A stretch of DNA of 64,000 nt, taken from Pseudomonas sp. LS.1a. GTDB taxonomy: Bacteria > Pseudomonadota > Gammaproteobacteria > Pseudomonadales > Pseudomonadaceae. Positions 26,160-34,373 of this stretch are shown one piece after another. The position numbers and the translations under genes are program-made. The notes beneath the pieces were generated by a model that had not been told where the DNA came from, ran no database searches, and saw only the letters and a list, made by a program, of their open reading frames with translations. Positions within the stretch are counted from its first letter, which is position 1. Every line of letters begins with the position of its first letter. The stretch spans positions 1,714,001 to 1,778,000 of the forward strand of contig NZ_CP092827.1 of NCBI RefSeq assembly GCF_022533585.1. Direction: 5' to 3'.

Positions 26160-27491
26160 TCAGGTCGGGCTGGAGCGCCCGGTCATTTCCCGGGCCATTT
26201 CGCTGGCATAGCTGTCGGTCATTCCGGCGATGAAGTCGATCATGCGCAGGAAGGCACTGTGCAGCGAACCGTGCGGGTCGGGGGCATTGTTGCCGATCAG
26301 GTCCAGTACGCGGCGGCTCTTGAACGAGGGCGTGCGTCCACCGTGCTGTTCGAGGGCGGCACCACAGAAGGTGTTGAGCAGAATCTCCAGGGTGGTGTAG
26401 GCGCCGATCTCGTGCAGGGTCTTGCGCTTGTCCTGGAAGATCTTGTTGCGTGCCATGTCCTTGGCCTGCAGCACGCAGCGCTTGGCCGGGCCGTGCATGT
26501 GTTCGACCAGGTCGCCCGCCAGTTGCCCGGCCAGCAAGGCCTGCTGCTGCTCGACGAAGGCATGGGCGGCAGCGTTGGTCAGGTGCTCGATGGCCTTGCC
26601 ACGCAGGATTGCCAGCTTGCGTCGCCGTGAGTCGCCAGGGCCAAGCTGGCGGTAGGTTTCCGGCAGGTCATCACCGACCAGGTCGAGCAGCAGCGCTTCG
26701 ACTTCGGCATATTGCAGCAGCTCCATTTCCAGGCCGTCTTCCAGGTCGATCAGCGCGTAGCAGATGTCATCTGCGGCTTCCATCAGATAGACCAGCGGGT
26801 GGCGCGCCCAGCGCTGGTGTTCCAGTTGCGGCAGGCCGAGCTTGCGGGCGATCTGCTCGAGCAGTGGCAGTTCGCTCTGGTAACTGCCGAACTTGTGCTT
26901 CTTGTAGCCCAGGGCGTCGGCGTGGCGCGCGCTCCACGGGTACTTCAGGTAGGTGCCGAGGGTGGCATAGGTCAGCCGGGTACCGCCGTCGAACTGGTGG
27001 TACTCCAGCTGGGTGAGCACGCGAAAGCCCTGGGCGTTGCCTTCGAAGTTGAGGAAGTCGGCGCGCTCGTCGTCGCTCATGTCGTCCAGCCAGCCGCGCC
27101 CGGCGGCCTGCTGAAACCAGTGGCGGATGGCGTCTTCGCCAGAGTGGCCGAACGGTGGGTTGCCGATGTCATGGGCCAGGCAGGCCGACTGTACGATCAT
27201 CCCCAGGTCGCTGGGGGCGCACCAGTCCGGCAGGCTGTCGCGCAGGGTTTCGCCGACGCGCATGCCCAGTGAGCGGCCGACGCAGCTGACTTCCAGCGAG
27301 TGGGTCAGGCGGGTGTGGATATGGTCGTTGCTGGAAACCGGGTGCACCTGGGTCTTGCGCCCTAGGCGGCGGAAGGCACCGGAGAAGATGATGCGGTCGT
27401 GGTCTTTGTGGAAGGGGCTGCGCCCGAGTTCATCGGCGCTGTACAGGGCTTTGCCCAGGCGTTCGCGGGTGAGCAGGGTGTGCCAGTCCAA
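26160..27491 (-). CDS. dgt: Deoxyguanosinetriphosphate triphosphohydrolase-like protein
   Basis: This 443-residue HD-superfamily protein is of the dGTPase family, type 2. The metal-binding residues are visible in [10 protein letters not shown] (first His) and [16 protein letters not shown] (HD), with the second half containing [21 protein letters not shown]. It hydrolyses dNTPs to nucleosides and triphosphate, influencing nucleotide pools. The start is TTG at 27491, giving [13 protein letters not shown], with AGGAGA seven bases upstream. It stands alone on this strand, flanked by a REP pair. Confidence 0.93.
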   Translation of the reverse strand: MDWHTLLTRERLGKALYSADELGRSPFHKDHDRIIFSGAFRRLGRKTQVHPVSSNDHIHTRLTHSLEVSCVGRSLGMRVGETLRDSLPDWCAPSDLGMIVQSACLAHDIGNPPFGHSGEDAIRHWFQQAAGRGWLDDMSDDERADFLNFEGNAQGFRVLTQLEYHQFDGGTRLTYATLGTYLKYPWSARHADALGYKKHKFGSYQSELPLLEQIARKLGLPQLEHQRWARHPLVYLMEAADDICYALIDLEDGLEMELLQYAEVEALLLDLVGDDLPETYRQLGPGDSRRRKLAILRGKAIEHLTNAAAHAFVEQQQALLAGQLAGDLVEHMHGPAKRCVLQAKDMARNKIFQDKRKTLHEIGAYTTLEILLNTFCGAALEQHGGRTPSFKSRRVLDLIGNNAPDPHGSLHSAFLRMIDFIAGMTDSYASEMAREMTGRSSPT

Positions 27492-27563
27492 GGCGCGGTC
27501 TCCTGTGGATCGAGGGGTATAGCTTCCGGTGTCCGGAAGGGCAGCGCAAGGGGTAAGCCTGCA

Positions 27564-27662
27564 ATGGCCCTATCGCCGGCAAGCCAGCGCCCACACGGAT
27601 TGCGCATGGCTTGAGGCCCATGCGGTCGAGGTGGGCGCCGGCTTGCCGGCGATAGGGCCGGT
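27564..27662. repeat. Variant REP pair (GCCGG-type)
   Basis: GGCCCTATCGCCGGCAAGCC and GGCTTGCCGGCGATAGGGCC face each other upstream of dgt. Same variant as at 12593-12680. Confidence 0.8.
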
Positions 27663-27680
27663 GCAGTCGACGGAAAACGC

Positions 27681-28010
27681 TCAGGGGCGGCGGCTGCCTT
27701 GCAGGTACAGGCGCAGCAGTGGCAGCAGGCTGGAGCCCAGGCGCACCAGCCGCGCCAGGTTGCCGCTGCGCACGCCCTTGCCGGTGAGGAAGCCCAGCGC
27801 CACCACGGCGCCAATCCCCCACAGCGGTGCATGCTTGATGCCCAGCCCGTCGTGCAGCGAGCTGCCCATGCCGCGCACGCGGCGCAGTGGCTCCAGCAGT
27901 TGCGCGGATTCGTGGCGGATTTCCTGGCGGTGCATTTCCATGCGCAGGCGCAACAGCGCCTTGCGCAGTTCGCGCGGGTTACGGGTGTTTGGCAGTTCTG
28001 GCAGGCTCAT
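27681..28010 (-). CDS. Small conserved membrane-associated protein of the yqjD-yqjE cluster
   Basis: This 109-residue basic protein has an amphipathic N-terminal half (RELRKALLRLRMEMHRQEIRHES) and a hydrophobic stretch (about 68-82, LWGIGAVVALGFLTG) that may be a membrane helix. Its ATG overlaps the stop of the preceding gene (ATGA), so they are translationally coupled. By position it matches the third gene of the yqjD-yqjE-yqjK type cluster, but I do not recognise it from sequence alone. The longer upstream reading frame lies wholly inside the neighbour and is rejected. Confidence 0.75.
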   Translation of the reverse strand: MSLPELPNTRNPRELRKALLRLRMEMHRQEIRHESAQLLEPLRRVRGMGSSLHDGLGIKHAPLWGIGAVVALGFLTGKGVRSGNLARLVRLGSSLLPLLRLYLQGSRRP

Positions 28011-28381
28011 GGCAACAGGCGCTCCCGGTCCTTGGCGAGTTCCTCGAGGGTGGCGCCAAAGGGCGACGACTCGTCGAACACTGCTGCCTTCAGGCGCAAC
28101 CCGCAGTACAGCGCGGCGATGCCGTAGAACACGCACAAGCCGATGATGCCGGCCAGGCGATAGCTGTCCCACAGCAGCACCAGCAACAGCCCGGACAGCG
28201 CCGTCAGCAGCAGCAGGGCAAAAACCAGGGCCAGGCCGGCGAACAGCAGCAGGCTCAAGGTGCGGCCCTTCTGCTCCTGCAACTCGATGCCGAACAGTTC
28301 GATATGGCTGTGCAACAGCCCCAGCGCAGCCGCGCCCAGGCGCTTGCCCGAGGCGCTGGCGCCGTTGGCGTCATTCTCCAT
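28007..28381 (-). CDS. YqjE-like phage-holin superfamily membrane protein
   Basis: This 124-residue protein has two adjacent membrane helices (about 45-68, SLLLFAGLALVFALLLLTALSG, and 76-98), preceded by HSHIELFGIELQEQKGR and followed by a hydrophilic tail ending LAKDRERLLP. This is the layout of the YqjE/DUF1469 (holin_6) family, associated in E. coli with stationary-phase and stress conditions. There is no lysis cassette here, so a holin role is unlikely. It is the middle gene of a three-gene operon. Confidence 0.85.
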   Translation of the reverse strand: MENDANGASASGKRLGAAALGLLHSHIELFGIELQEQKGRTLSLLLFAGLALVFALLLLTALSGLLLVLLWDSYRLAGIIGLCVFYGIAALYCGLRLKAAVFDESSPFGATLEELAKDRERLLP

Positions 28382-28390
28382 GGGGACCCC

Positions 28391-28705
28391 TTAGCGCCGG
28401 TTGGCCAGCAGGCCGATCAACAGGCCGACGCCAGCGGCAATGCCGATCGCCTGCCACGGTTTTTCCTGTACGTACTGCTCGGCGCTGCCCAACGCTGCCT
28501 GGCCGCGCTCCCGCACCGAGTCCTGGGTCAGTTGCAGGGTTTCGCGGGCCTGGGCCAGGCGGTCGTGGATCTGTTCACGCAACTCGTCCGCCTGGTCGCC
28601 GGCCAGGTTGGCGGTGTCGGCCAGCAGTTTCTCGGTGTCGCGGACCAGTGCCTGGAAGTCAGCCATCAATATCTCTTGTGCAGTCTTTGCCGATTTGCTG
28701 GCCAT
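28391..28705 (-). CDS. YqjD/ElaB-family (DUF883) membrane-anchored protein
   Basis: This 104-residue protein has a long helical N-terminal part with Glu/Gln/Asp-rich heptads (FQALVRDTEKLLADTANLAG) and a C-terminal membrane anchor (WQAIGIAAGVGLLIGLLANRR), the DUF883 layout. YqjD and ElaB in E. coli are inner-membrane proteins that bind ribosomes in stationary phase. Start ATG at 28705 has GGGAGA seven bases upstream; a longer frame lacks such a site. It is the first gene of the three-gene operon, a functional parallel to rmf elsewhere in the window. Confidence 0.88.
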   Translation of the reverse strand: MASKSAKTAQEILMADFQALVRDTEKLLADTANLAGDQADELREQIHDRLAQARETLQLTQDSVRERGQAALGSAEQYVQEKPWQAIGIAAGVGLLIGLLANRR

Positions 28706-28775
28706 GGGTGTCTCCCTGTCGATGAGTGTTGGTAGTTCGAGTAATAGCACGCGCCGAAGGTTCAAGTGCCGGCGC

Positions 28776-28791
28776 TGGTATGGGCCTTGCT
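28776..28791 (+). promoter_or_regulatory. Candidate sigma-54 promoter for the ammonium transporter
   Basis: TGGTAT-N5-TTGCT keeps GG, GC and their spacing but deviates at two -24 positions. It would give a leader of about 220 bases. The rest of the 314-base gap (28706-29019) holds a GGGGCGCCCC palindrome and the dyad at 28949-28963. Confidence 0.4.
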
Positions 28792-28948
28792 AAGTGCTTT
28801 GCCACGTTGCGGGGCGCCCCGGTCGGGTATTGCGCCGATTAAGGGCGCCAGCGCAGCGGATACCGATAAACCTTAACCCAATCCACGACAAACCCAAGAA
28901 AAAACCACGCAGGCTCCGCCCGGCTCACCTAAACAGGGCAGGGGGCTG

Positions 28949-28963
28949 GCACCGATTCGGTGC
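28949..28963 (+). promoter_or_regulatory. NtrC-type dyad GCACC-N5-GGTGC
   Basis: GCACC-GATTC-GGTGC is a perfect copy of the core NtrC-binding dyad, 57 bases before the transporter start. It lies downstream of the candidate sigma-54 promoter, which is unusual for an activator site. Confidence 0.45.
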
Positions 28964-29019
28964 AGGGATGCAGGTTCTTGAACTGTCCTGGTGCCTTTTT
29001 CAGCAGGTCTGCCTATTTC

Positions 29020-30228
29020 ATGGAAAACATGCACAGCGCGATGGACTCCCTGGTCCACGGTTCCAACACCCTGTTCATTCTCATGGGTGCCATTCTGGTG
29101 CTGGCCATGCATGCCGGCTTCGCGTTTCTCGAAGTGGGCACGGTACGCTACAAGAACCAGGTCAACGCCTTGTCGAAGATCCTCAGCGACTTCGCCATCT
29201 CGGCTTTGGTGTACTTCCTCATCGGCTACTGGATCGCCTACGGGGTCAACTTCTTGCAGCCAGCGGCAGCGCTGGCGGCCGACCATGGCTATGCGCTGGT
29301 CAAGTGCTTCTTCCTGCTGACCTTCGCCGCGGCGATTCCGGCAATCATCTCCGGGGGCATCGCCGAGCGGGCGCGCTTTGTGCCGCAACTGTGTGCCACG
29401 GCGTTGATCGTGGCGTTCATTTACCCGTTCTTCGAGGGTGTGGTGTGGAACGGCAACCTGGGCGTACAGGCCTGGTTGCAGGCACGCTTCGGCGCGCCGT
29501 TCCATGACTTTGCCGGTTCGGTGGTGGTGCATGCCATGGGCGGCTGGCTGGCGCTGGCGGCGGTGCTGCTGCTGGGCGCTCGCCGTGGGCGCTACCGTGA
29601 TGGTCGGCTGGTGGCGTTTGCGCCGTCGAGCATTCCCTTCCTGGCATTGGGGTCGTGGATCCTGATCATCGGCTGGTTTGGCTTCAACGTCATGAGTGCC
29701 CAGACCCTGCAGGGCGTCAGCGGCCTGGTGGCGATCAACTCGCTGATGGCCATGGTCGGTGGCACCCTGTCGGCCTTGCTGGCCGGGCGTAACGACCCGG
29801 GCTTCCTGCATAACGGGCCGCTGGCCGGGCTGGTGGCAGTGTGTGCCGGCTCCGACCTGATGCACCCGATCGGTGCGCTGGCTACCGGTCTGGTGGCGGG
29901 CGCGCTGTTTGTCTGGACCTTCACTGCGGCACAGAACCGCTGGAAGATCGACGATGTGCTGGGCGTGTGGCCGTTGCATGGCCTGTGCGGCGTATGGGGG
30001 GGCATTGCCTGCGGCGTGTTCGGCCAGGAGGCCCTGGGCGGCATGGGCGGCGTCAGTCTGGTCAGCCAGTTGCTGGGCAGCCTGATGGGCGTGCTGGTGG
30101 CATTGGCCGGTGGTTTCGCCGTCTACGGTACGATCCGCGCGCTGCATGGCCTGCGCTTGAGCCATGAGCAGGAGTTCCAGGGCGCAGACCTGTCGCTACA
30201 CCGGATCGGCGCGACCAGCCAGGATTGA
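29020..30228 (+). CDS. Ammonium transporter (Amt/MEP family)
   Basis: This 402-residue inner-membrane protein of about eleven helices is an Amt family member. The conserved Asp and first pore His are in HDFAGSVVVHAMGG, the second pore His in WPLHGLCGVWGG, and the N-terminal FAFLEVGTVRYKNQVN and SGGIAERARF are typical. It conducts ammonium or methylammonium. There is no signal peptide and no glnK gene beside it, so it is an orphan Amt; the canonical glnK-amtB pair should be elsewhere. The start at 29020 gives the family-like short N terminus; a frame extension to 28960 is unlikely. Confidence 0.93.
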   Translation: MENMHSAMDSLVHGSNTLFILMGAILVLAMHAGFAFLEVGTVRYKNQVNALSKILSDFAISALVYFLIGYWIAYGVNFLQPAAALAADHGYALVKCFFLLTFAAAIPAIISGGIAERARFVPQLCATALIVAFIYPFFEGVVWNGNLGVQAWLQARFGAPFHDFAGSVVVHAMGGWLALAAVLLLGARRGRYRDGRLVAFAPSSIPFLALGSWILIIGWFGFNVMSAQTLQGVSGLVAINSLMAMVGGTLSALLAGRNDPGFLHNGPLAGLVAVCAGSDLMHPIGALATGLVAGALFVWTFTAAQNRWKIDDVLGVWPLHGLCGVWGGIACGVFGQEALGGMGGVSLVSQLLGSLMGVLVALAGGFAVYGTIRALHGLRLSHEQEFQGADLSLHRIGATSQD

Positions 30229-30299
30229 GCCAGGTCAGGTGCACGGTGGGCAGGACAGACCTAGAATAGACTCTCTCCCTGCCAAACCGGACTTGCCCC

Positions 30300-30539
30300 A
30301 TGCTGCCTGAATGCCAACTGTTCGGTACCCTCGGCTGCCACCTGTGTGAAGTGGCCGAGGCGGTGCTGATGCCCTTCGTCGATCATGGCCTGCTGGTGGA
30401 GCTGGTCGACATTGCCGAGAACGAAGCCCTGTTCGAGCGCTATGGCCTGATCATTCCCGTGCTGCGCCGCTGTGACAACGGCGGCGAACTGCACTGGCCG
30501 TTCGATGCCGAACAGGTGGTGGCGTTTCTCGCGCAGTAA
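30300..30539 (+). CDS. Glutaredoxin-like protein (DUF836)
   Basis: This 79-residue thioredoxin-fold protein starts with a strand and a CxxC motif (LFGTLGCHLCEVAEAVL), then VDIAENEALFERYGLIIPVL with the cis-Pro expected in glutaredoxins, and ends HWPFDAEQVVAFLAQ. It is the length of the DUF836 glutaredoxin-like family, which probably serves in thiol redox reactions in the cytoplasm. No partner enzyme is adjacent. Confidence 0.87.
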   Translation: MLPECQLFGTLGCHLCEVAEAVLMPFVDHGLLVELVDIAENEALFERYGLIIPVLRRCDNGGELHWPFDAEQVVAFLAQ

Positions 30540-30626
30540 TGGCTCCAGAGGAGCTGCAACCCTGCTCCAAGGTGATGAATGTGAGCTGATGATCCGGTGC
30601 CACATTCAGTCATCGGGAGCCTCGCC

Positions 30627-31058
30627 ATGTTGATCACCCCGCATTTCACGCTTGATGAAATGATCGTTTCTCAACTCGCTGCCAGGGACGGATTCGACAA
30701 CTCACCACCTCCTGAGGCCAGGGCCAACCTGCAACTGCTGTGCTGTGCGCTGGAACAGGTGCGCGCACTGTTCAATGCCCCAGTCATCGTCAGCAGCGGT
30801 TACCGCAGTGAGCAGCTAAACCGGGCGATTGGCGGTGCCGCGAATAGCCAGCATATCCAGGGGTTGGCAGCAGACTTCACGGTGATAAAACTCAGCCCGC
30901 GGGAAACCGTGCGGCGGATCAGCGAAAGTGCCGTGCCCTTCGATCAACTCATCCTGGAATTCGACAGGTGGGTGCACCTGTCGGTAACGCGCGACACGCC
31001 GCGGCGGCAGGTGCTGACCATTCGCAAAGGTAGCGGCTACCTGCCGGGGCTGCGATGA
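30627..31058 (+). CDS. M15-type peptidoglycan peptidase, phage-endolysin-like
   Basis: This 143-residue protein is of the Peptidase M15_3 (DUF882-like) family. It begins ITPHFTLDEMIVSQLAARDG, then VIVSSGYRSEQLNRAIGG, SQHIQGLAADF (zinc-binding His and Asp) and WVHLSV (second His). Family members are D-Ala-D-Ala or L-Ala-D-Glu peptidases, often from phages. There is no signal peptide and no holin or other phage gene beside it, so export is unclear; it may be a domesticated phage gene. GGGAG before the ATG at 30627 supports this start. Confidence 0.82.
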   Translation: MLITPHFTLDEMIVSQLAARDGFDNSPPPEARANLQLLCCALEQVRALFNAPVIVSSGYRSEQLNRAIGGAANSQHIQGLAADFTVIKLSPRETVRRISESAVPFDQLILEFDRWVHLSVTRDTPRRQVLTIRKGSGYLPGLR

Positions 31059-31064
31059 AGCGCA

Positions 31065-31094
31065 TTGACGCCAGCAAGGGGATGTTCGTATGCT
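31065..31094 (+). promoter_or_regulatory. Sigma-70 promoter of the SOS-linked gene
   Basis: TTGACG (31065-31070), an 18-base spacer and TATGCT (31089-31094) form a good promoter; the LexA box overlaps its -10. Confidence 0.6.
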
Positions 31095-31108
31095 GTATAT
31101 AAGTACAG
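31093..31108 (+). promoter_or_regulatory. LexA (SOS) box
   Basis: CTGTATATAAGTACAG fits CTG-N10-CAG; extended to 20 bases it matches the E. coli consensus at 17 of 20 positions. It overlaps the -10 of the promoter and ends 15 bases before the ATG at 31124. Confidence 0.82.
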
Positions 31109-31123
31109 TATCAGGGTGAAGCC

Positions 31124-31432
31124 ATGCTCAATGTCGAGCAACTCAAGTACAGCGTCAACCGTATGCCCGTCGAGCGGGTGGCCGACGCCGTTCTGGAACT
31201 GCGTCTCGAAGGCCTGGTGACCGACGACCGCACGCCGTTTGGCAAGGTCCACTTCAATACCTGTTTCGCCGAGATCGAGGCCTTGTTCCAGCGTGCCGGC
31301 TACCACCGCGGGCTGGATGTGGTGGGTTACCAGGGGTTGCTGTATGCCCTCTACGACCCGGGCCGCTGGGAGCCCGTGCAGGTGCTGCGCTGGCTCAAGG
31401 AGCGCAGCGAGGCGATGGTCCAGGCTGGTTGA
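31124..31432 (+). CDS. Uncharacterised 102-residue protein behind a LexA box
   Basis: I do not recognise this small protein. It begins NVEQLKYSVNRMPVERVADAVLELR and ends with FAEIEALFQRAGYHRGLDVVGYQGL, WEPVQVLRWLKERS. It is mostly helical in character, has no membrane segment, signal peptide, Cys or known catalytic motif. The start has AGGGTG five bases upstream. The near-perfect LexA box over its promoter makes DNA-damage induction very likely. It does not resemble YebG, SulA, DinI or RecX as I remember them. The next gene, a pseudouridine synthase, starts 51 bases later with its own likely -10. Confidence 0.8.
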   Translation: MLNVEQLKYSVNRMPVERVADAVLELRLEGLVTDDRTPFGKVHFNTCFAEIEALFQRAGYHRGLDVVGYQGLLYALYDPGRWEPVQVLRWLKERSEAMVQAG

Positions 31433-31483
31433 GGGCGTGGGCTTGGGGGATAATGCGCGGCCGTGAACGTTTCGAGCCCTGCC

Positions 31484-32368
31484 ATGACCACGCCTTTCGA
31501 CCCCGCCCGCCAGCAAGCCAGCACGGTGTGCCTGCCACCCGGTAACTGGGCGACCGTGCTCGACTGCCTGTGTGACCATTTCAAGGCCATTGATCGGGCC
31601 CAATGGCTCGACCGCTTTGCCCGTGGTCGGGTGCTGGATGCCGAGGGGCGGGCGGTGTCGGCCGGGCTGCCGTACAAGCGCGGCATGCGTCTGCACTATT
31701 TCCGCGAAGTGCCGAACGAGCGGCCGATCCCGGTGCAGGAGGTGGTGCTGCATGTGGATGAGCACCTGGTGGTGGCCGACAAACCGCATTTCCTGCCAGT
31801 GACGCCGACCGGTGAATACGTCGAGCAGACCTTGCTGCGCCGCCTGATCCGCCGGCTGGGCAACCCGCACCTGGTGCCGTTGCACCGTATCGACCGGCAT
31901 ACCGCCGGGCTTGTGCTGTTTTCCGCCAACCCGCAGAGCCGCAGTGCCTACCAGCGGCTGTTCCCCGAACGACGCATCGACAAGCGCTACCAGGCCATTG
32001 CCGCGGCCATGCCGCAGCATGCATTTCCGTTGGTGCACAAAAGCCGTCTGGTGCATGGCGAGCCGTTTTTCCGCATGCATGAGGTAGAGGGGGAGGCCAA
32101 CAGCGAAACCCTGGCCGAAGTGCTGGAGAAGAATGGCGAGCTGTGGCGTTACGGGCTGTCGCCGGTGACCGGCAAGACCCATCAGTTGCGCGTGCACATG
32201 GCGGCATTGGGGGCGGGGATCAGCAATGACCCGTTCTATCCGCAACTGCTCAACGACGAGGACGACTACCAGCGGCCGCTGAAACTGCTGGCGCAGAGCC
32301 TGCGTTTTGCAGACCCGCTGAGTGGGGAGGAGCGCTACTTCGAGAGCCGCTTGCAGCTGGACTGGTAA
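31484..32368 (+). CDS. RluA-family pseudouridine synthase
   Basis: This 294-residue RNA pseudouridine synthase has the catalytic motif HRIDRHTAGLVLF (the Asp attacks the base), VVDEHLVVADKPHFLPVTP-like N-terminal strand and GLSPVTGKTHQLRVHMA. There is no full S4 domain, though a short N-terminal module with WLDRFARGRVLDAEGR resembles one. Its RNA target (rRNA or tRNA) cannot be read from sequence. ATG at 31484 is preferred; GTG at 31463 is possible. It probably has its own promoter (TAATGC near 31450). Confidence 0.88.
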   Translation: MTTPFDPARQQASTVCLPPGNWATVLDCLCDHFKAIDRAQWLDRFARGRVLDAEGRAVSAGLPYKRGMRLHYFREVPNERPIPVQEVVLHVDEHLVVADKPHFLPVTPTGEYVEQTLLRRLIRRLGNPHLVPLHRIDRHTAGLVLFSANPQSRSAYQRLFPERRIDKRYQAIAAAMPQHAFPLVHKSRLVHGEPFFRMHEVEGEANSETLAEVLEKNGELWRYGLSPVTGKTHQLRVHMAALGAGISNDPFYPQLLNDEDDYQRPLKLLAQSLRFADPLSGEERYFESRLQLDW

Positions 32369-32429
32369 TGCTCACGCGCTCATCGCAGGAACAACTGCTG
32401 TAAATGCACTCTGAAAGCTTGCGCGGTCC

Positions 32430-32520
32430 CCTGTGGGAGCGGGTTCACCCGCGAAGAAGCCTGCGCGGTAGATGGCACCGGCTTCGCCGGTGTTCGCGGG
32501 TGAACCCGCTCCCACAGTGA
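32430..32520. repeat. REP pair (inverted, back to back)
   Basis: CTGTGGGAGCGGGTTCACCC and GGGTGAACCCGCTCCCACAG; here the CCCACAG ends point outward, opposite to most pairs in the window. A small hairpin (CACCGGCTTCGCCGGTG) lies in the middle. Confidence 0.8.
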
Positions 32521-32609
32521 CCACGCAATCTTTTAGATCTTGAGCAAGACATTTACTCCCACAAGTACGGCGCACGTAAAAAGTGCATGCCGTACCTTTG
32601 GAAGCTGCC

Positions 32610-34175
32610 CTAGCGGTTGAACCGCTCCACCAGCGAGTACTGGGTACCCGCCGTGCTGGTCAGCTCTTCGCTGAGCAGTGCCGAGTGCTGCGCCTGTTCG
32701 GCGGTCTGGTCGGCCAGTTCGGCAATGGTGCTGATGTTGCGGCTGATCTCGTCAGCCACTGCAGTCTGCTCCTCGGTTGCGGCGGCAATCTGTGTGGCCA
32801 TGTCGGTGATGTTGGCCACCGCTTCGCTGATGCCAACCAGGGCCTCGTCGGCCTGCATCACACGGTCAACGCCTTCCTGCGCCTGGCGATGGCCGGTTTC
32901 CATGGTCAGCACGGCATTGCTGGCGGTTTGTTGCAGCTTGGCGATCAGGCCGTGGATCTGCCCGGTGGACTCGGCGGTGCGCTGGGCCAGCTGGCGTACT
33001 TCGTCAGCCACCACGGCAAAGCCACGGCCCATTTCACCGGCTCGTGCCGCTTCGATGGCTGCGTTCAGCGCCAGCAGGTTGGTCTGGTCGGCGATGCCCT
33101 TGATCACATCGACCACGCCACCAATCTCGTCGCTGTCCTTGGCCAGTTGCGTCACTGTCTGGCCGGTCTCGCCTACGGCTGCCGACAGGCGTTCGATGGC
33201 CTCGCGGGTTTCACCGGCAATCTGCCGGCCCTGGCTGGTCAGGCGGTTGGCTTCCTGGGTGGCATCGGCAGTGCGCTGCACGTGGTTGGCCACTTCCTGG
33301 GTGGTGGCGGCCATCTGGTTGACCGCAGCGGCGACCTGCTCGGTCTCCACCCGCTGGCGTTCCAGGCCCGAAGAGCTCTTGTGTGCCAGGACATCGGACT
33401 GGCGCGCCTGTTCGCTGAGGTGTTCGGCGCTGTCCTGCAGGCGGGTCAGGCAGGTTTTCATGCGCGCGTCCTGGCTGAGCATGGCCATTTCCAGGCGCGC
33501 TTGCACGCCACGGCTGTCGGTGTACATCTGCGCGATCAGCGGGTCGGAGGTGGTCTGTTCGGCCAGGCGCAGCAGGCGCTTGAGGCCGCGCTGCTGCCAG
33601 CCCAGGCCCAGCAGGCCCAGCGGTACGGAAAGCCCGGCGGCCAGGGCGAAGCCCCAGGAATGGCCCAGCCAGTTGCCGATCAGGAAGCCCACCTGGCTGA
33701 TCAGGATGAACGGCAGCCAGTCCTGCAGTATCGGCAGCCATTTGTCCCGGCGCGGTACCGGCGGCTTGCCCTGGTTGATGCGCTGGTACAGCGCCTCGGC
33801 ACGGCGGATCTGTTCGGCGGTGGGCTTGACCCGCACCGACTCGAAGCCGACGACCTGATTGTTGTCGAAGATCGGCGTGACATAGGCGTTGACCCAGTAG
33901 TGGTCGCCGGACTTGCAGCGGTTCTTGACGATGCCCATCCACGGCTGCCCTTGCTTGAGGGTTTGCCACATGTGGGCGAACACGGCAGACGGCACGTCGG
34001 GGTGGCGTACCAGGTTGTGCGGCGCACCGGTCAGCTCCTCGCGGGTGAAACCACTGATCTCGATGAAGGCATCGTTGCAGTAAGTGATCACACCTTTGGC
34101 ATTGGTGGTGGAGATCAACCGCTGCTGGGCAGGGAAAGTCCGTTCTCTCTGGGTAATCGGCTGGTTGTTACGCAT
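32610..34175 (-). CDS. aer2: Aer2-type aerotaxis / energy-taxis receptor (PAS chemoreceptor)
   Basis: This 521-residue receptor has an N-terminal PAS domain (about 10-120) with [20 protein letters not shown] and [13 protein letters not shown], as in FAD-binding Aer, then a hydrophobic hairpin anchor (about 160-205), a HAMP-like linker and a signalling domain with [37 protein letters not shown]. There is no periplasmic domain and no C-terminal CheR-binding pentapeptide. It senses oxygen or redox state for motility toward suitable energy conditions. The start ATG at 34175 is favoured because the FliA promoter's start point (about 34198) lies just ahead. The position beside acnA matches aer2 of P. 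putida. Confidence 0.93.
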   Translation of the reverse strand: MRNNQPITQRERTFPAQQRLISTTNAKGVITYCNDAFIEISGFTREELTGAPHNLVRHPDVPSAVFAHMWQTLKQGQPWMGIVKNRCKSGDHYWVNAYVTPIFDNNQVVGFESVRVKPTAEQIRRAEALYQRINQGKPPVPRRDKWLPILQDWLPFILISQVGFLIGNWLGHSWGFALAAGLSVPLGLLGLGWQQRGLKRLLRLAEQTTSDPLIAQMYTDSRGVQARLEMAMLSQDARMKTCLTRLQDSAEHLSEQARQSDVLAHKSSSGLERQRVETEQVAAAVNQMAATTQEVANHVQRTADATQEANRLTSQGRQIAGETREAIERLSAAVGETGQTVTQLAKDSDEIGGVVDVIKGIADQTNLLALNAAIEAARAGEMGRGFAVVADEVRQLAQRTAESTGQIHGLIAKLQQTASNAVLTMETGHRQAQEGVDRVMQADEALVGISEAVANITDMATQIAAATEEQTAVADEISRNISTIAELADQTAEQAQHSALLSEELTSTAGTQYSLVERFNR

Positions 34176-34204
34176 GGGTTGATAGTCCGCAGGGCTTTCG
34201 ACAG

Positions 34205-34231
34205 GTATCGGCAAGCCGCTGGTTTTATTGA
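34205..34231 (-). promoter_or_regulatory. FliA (sigma-28) promoter of aer2
   Basis: The minus strand reads TCAA-N15-GCCGATAC, close to the flagellar sigma consensus (TAAA/TCAAG ... GCCGATAA). It ends 30 bases before the ATG. The cheV promoter has the same architecture. Confidence 0.75.
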
Positions 34232-34373
34232 ATGAATATTTAATGTGCTTGATCCGCGGCAATAAGCCATCAGTTGCTATGGGTTATCCCGCGAGCACGT
34301 TCAAGCAAGTTAGCGTCATTATTGCGTTTTTACTGCTGTTTAATGACGGATAAGTCGAATGGTGACCGATTGG

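Noticed and set aside
28990..29006. Sigma-54-like sequence close to the amt start
   Set aside because: GG and GC are 11 rather than 10 bases apart, which normally abolishes recognition.
28007..31058. Lysis cassette (holin-family protein plus endolysin-like peptidase)
   Set aside because: The two genes are 2.2 kb apart on opposite strands, and the holin-like one belongs to the YqjE stress cluster.
34250..34266. Anr/FNR box (TTGAT-N4-GGCAA) near aer2
   Set aside because: The second half-site matches only three of five bases.
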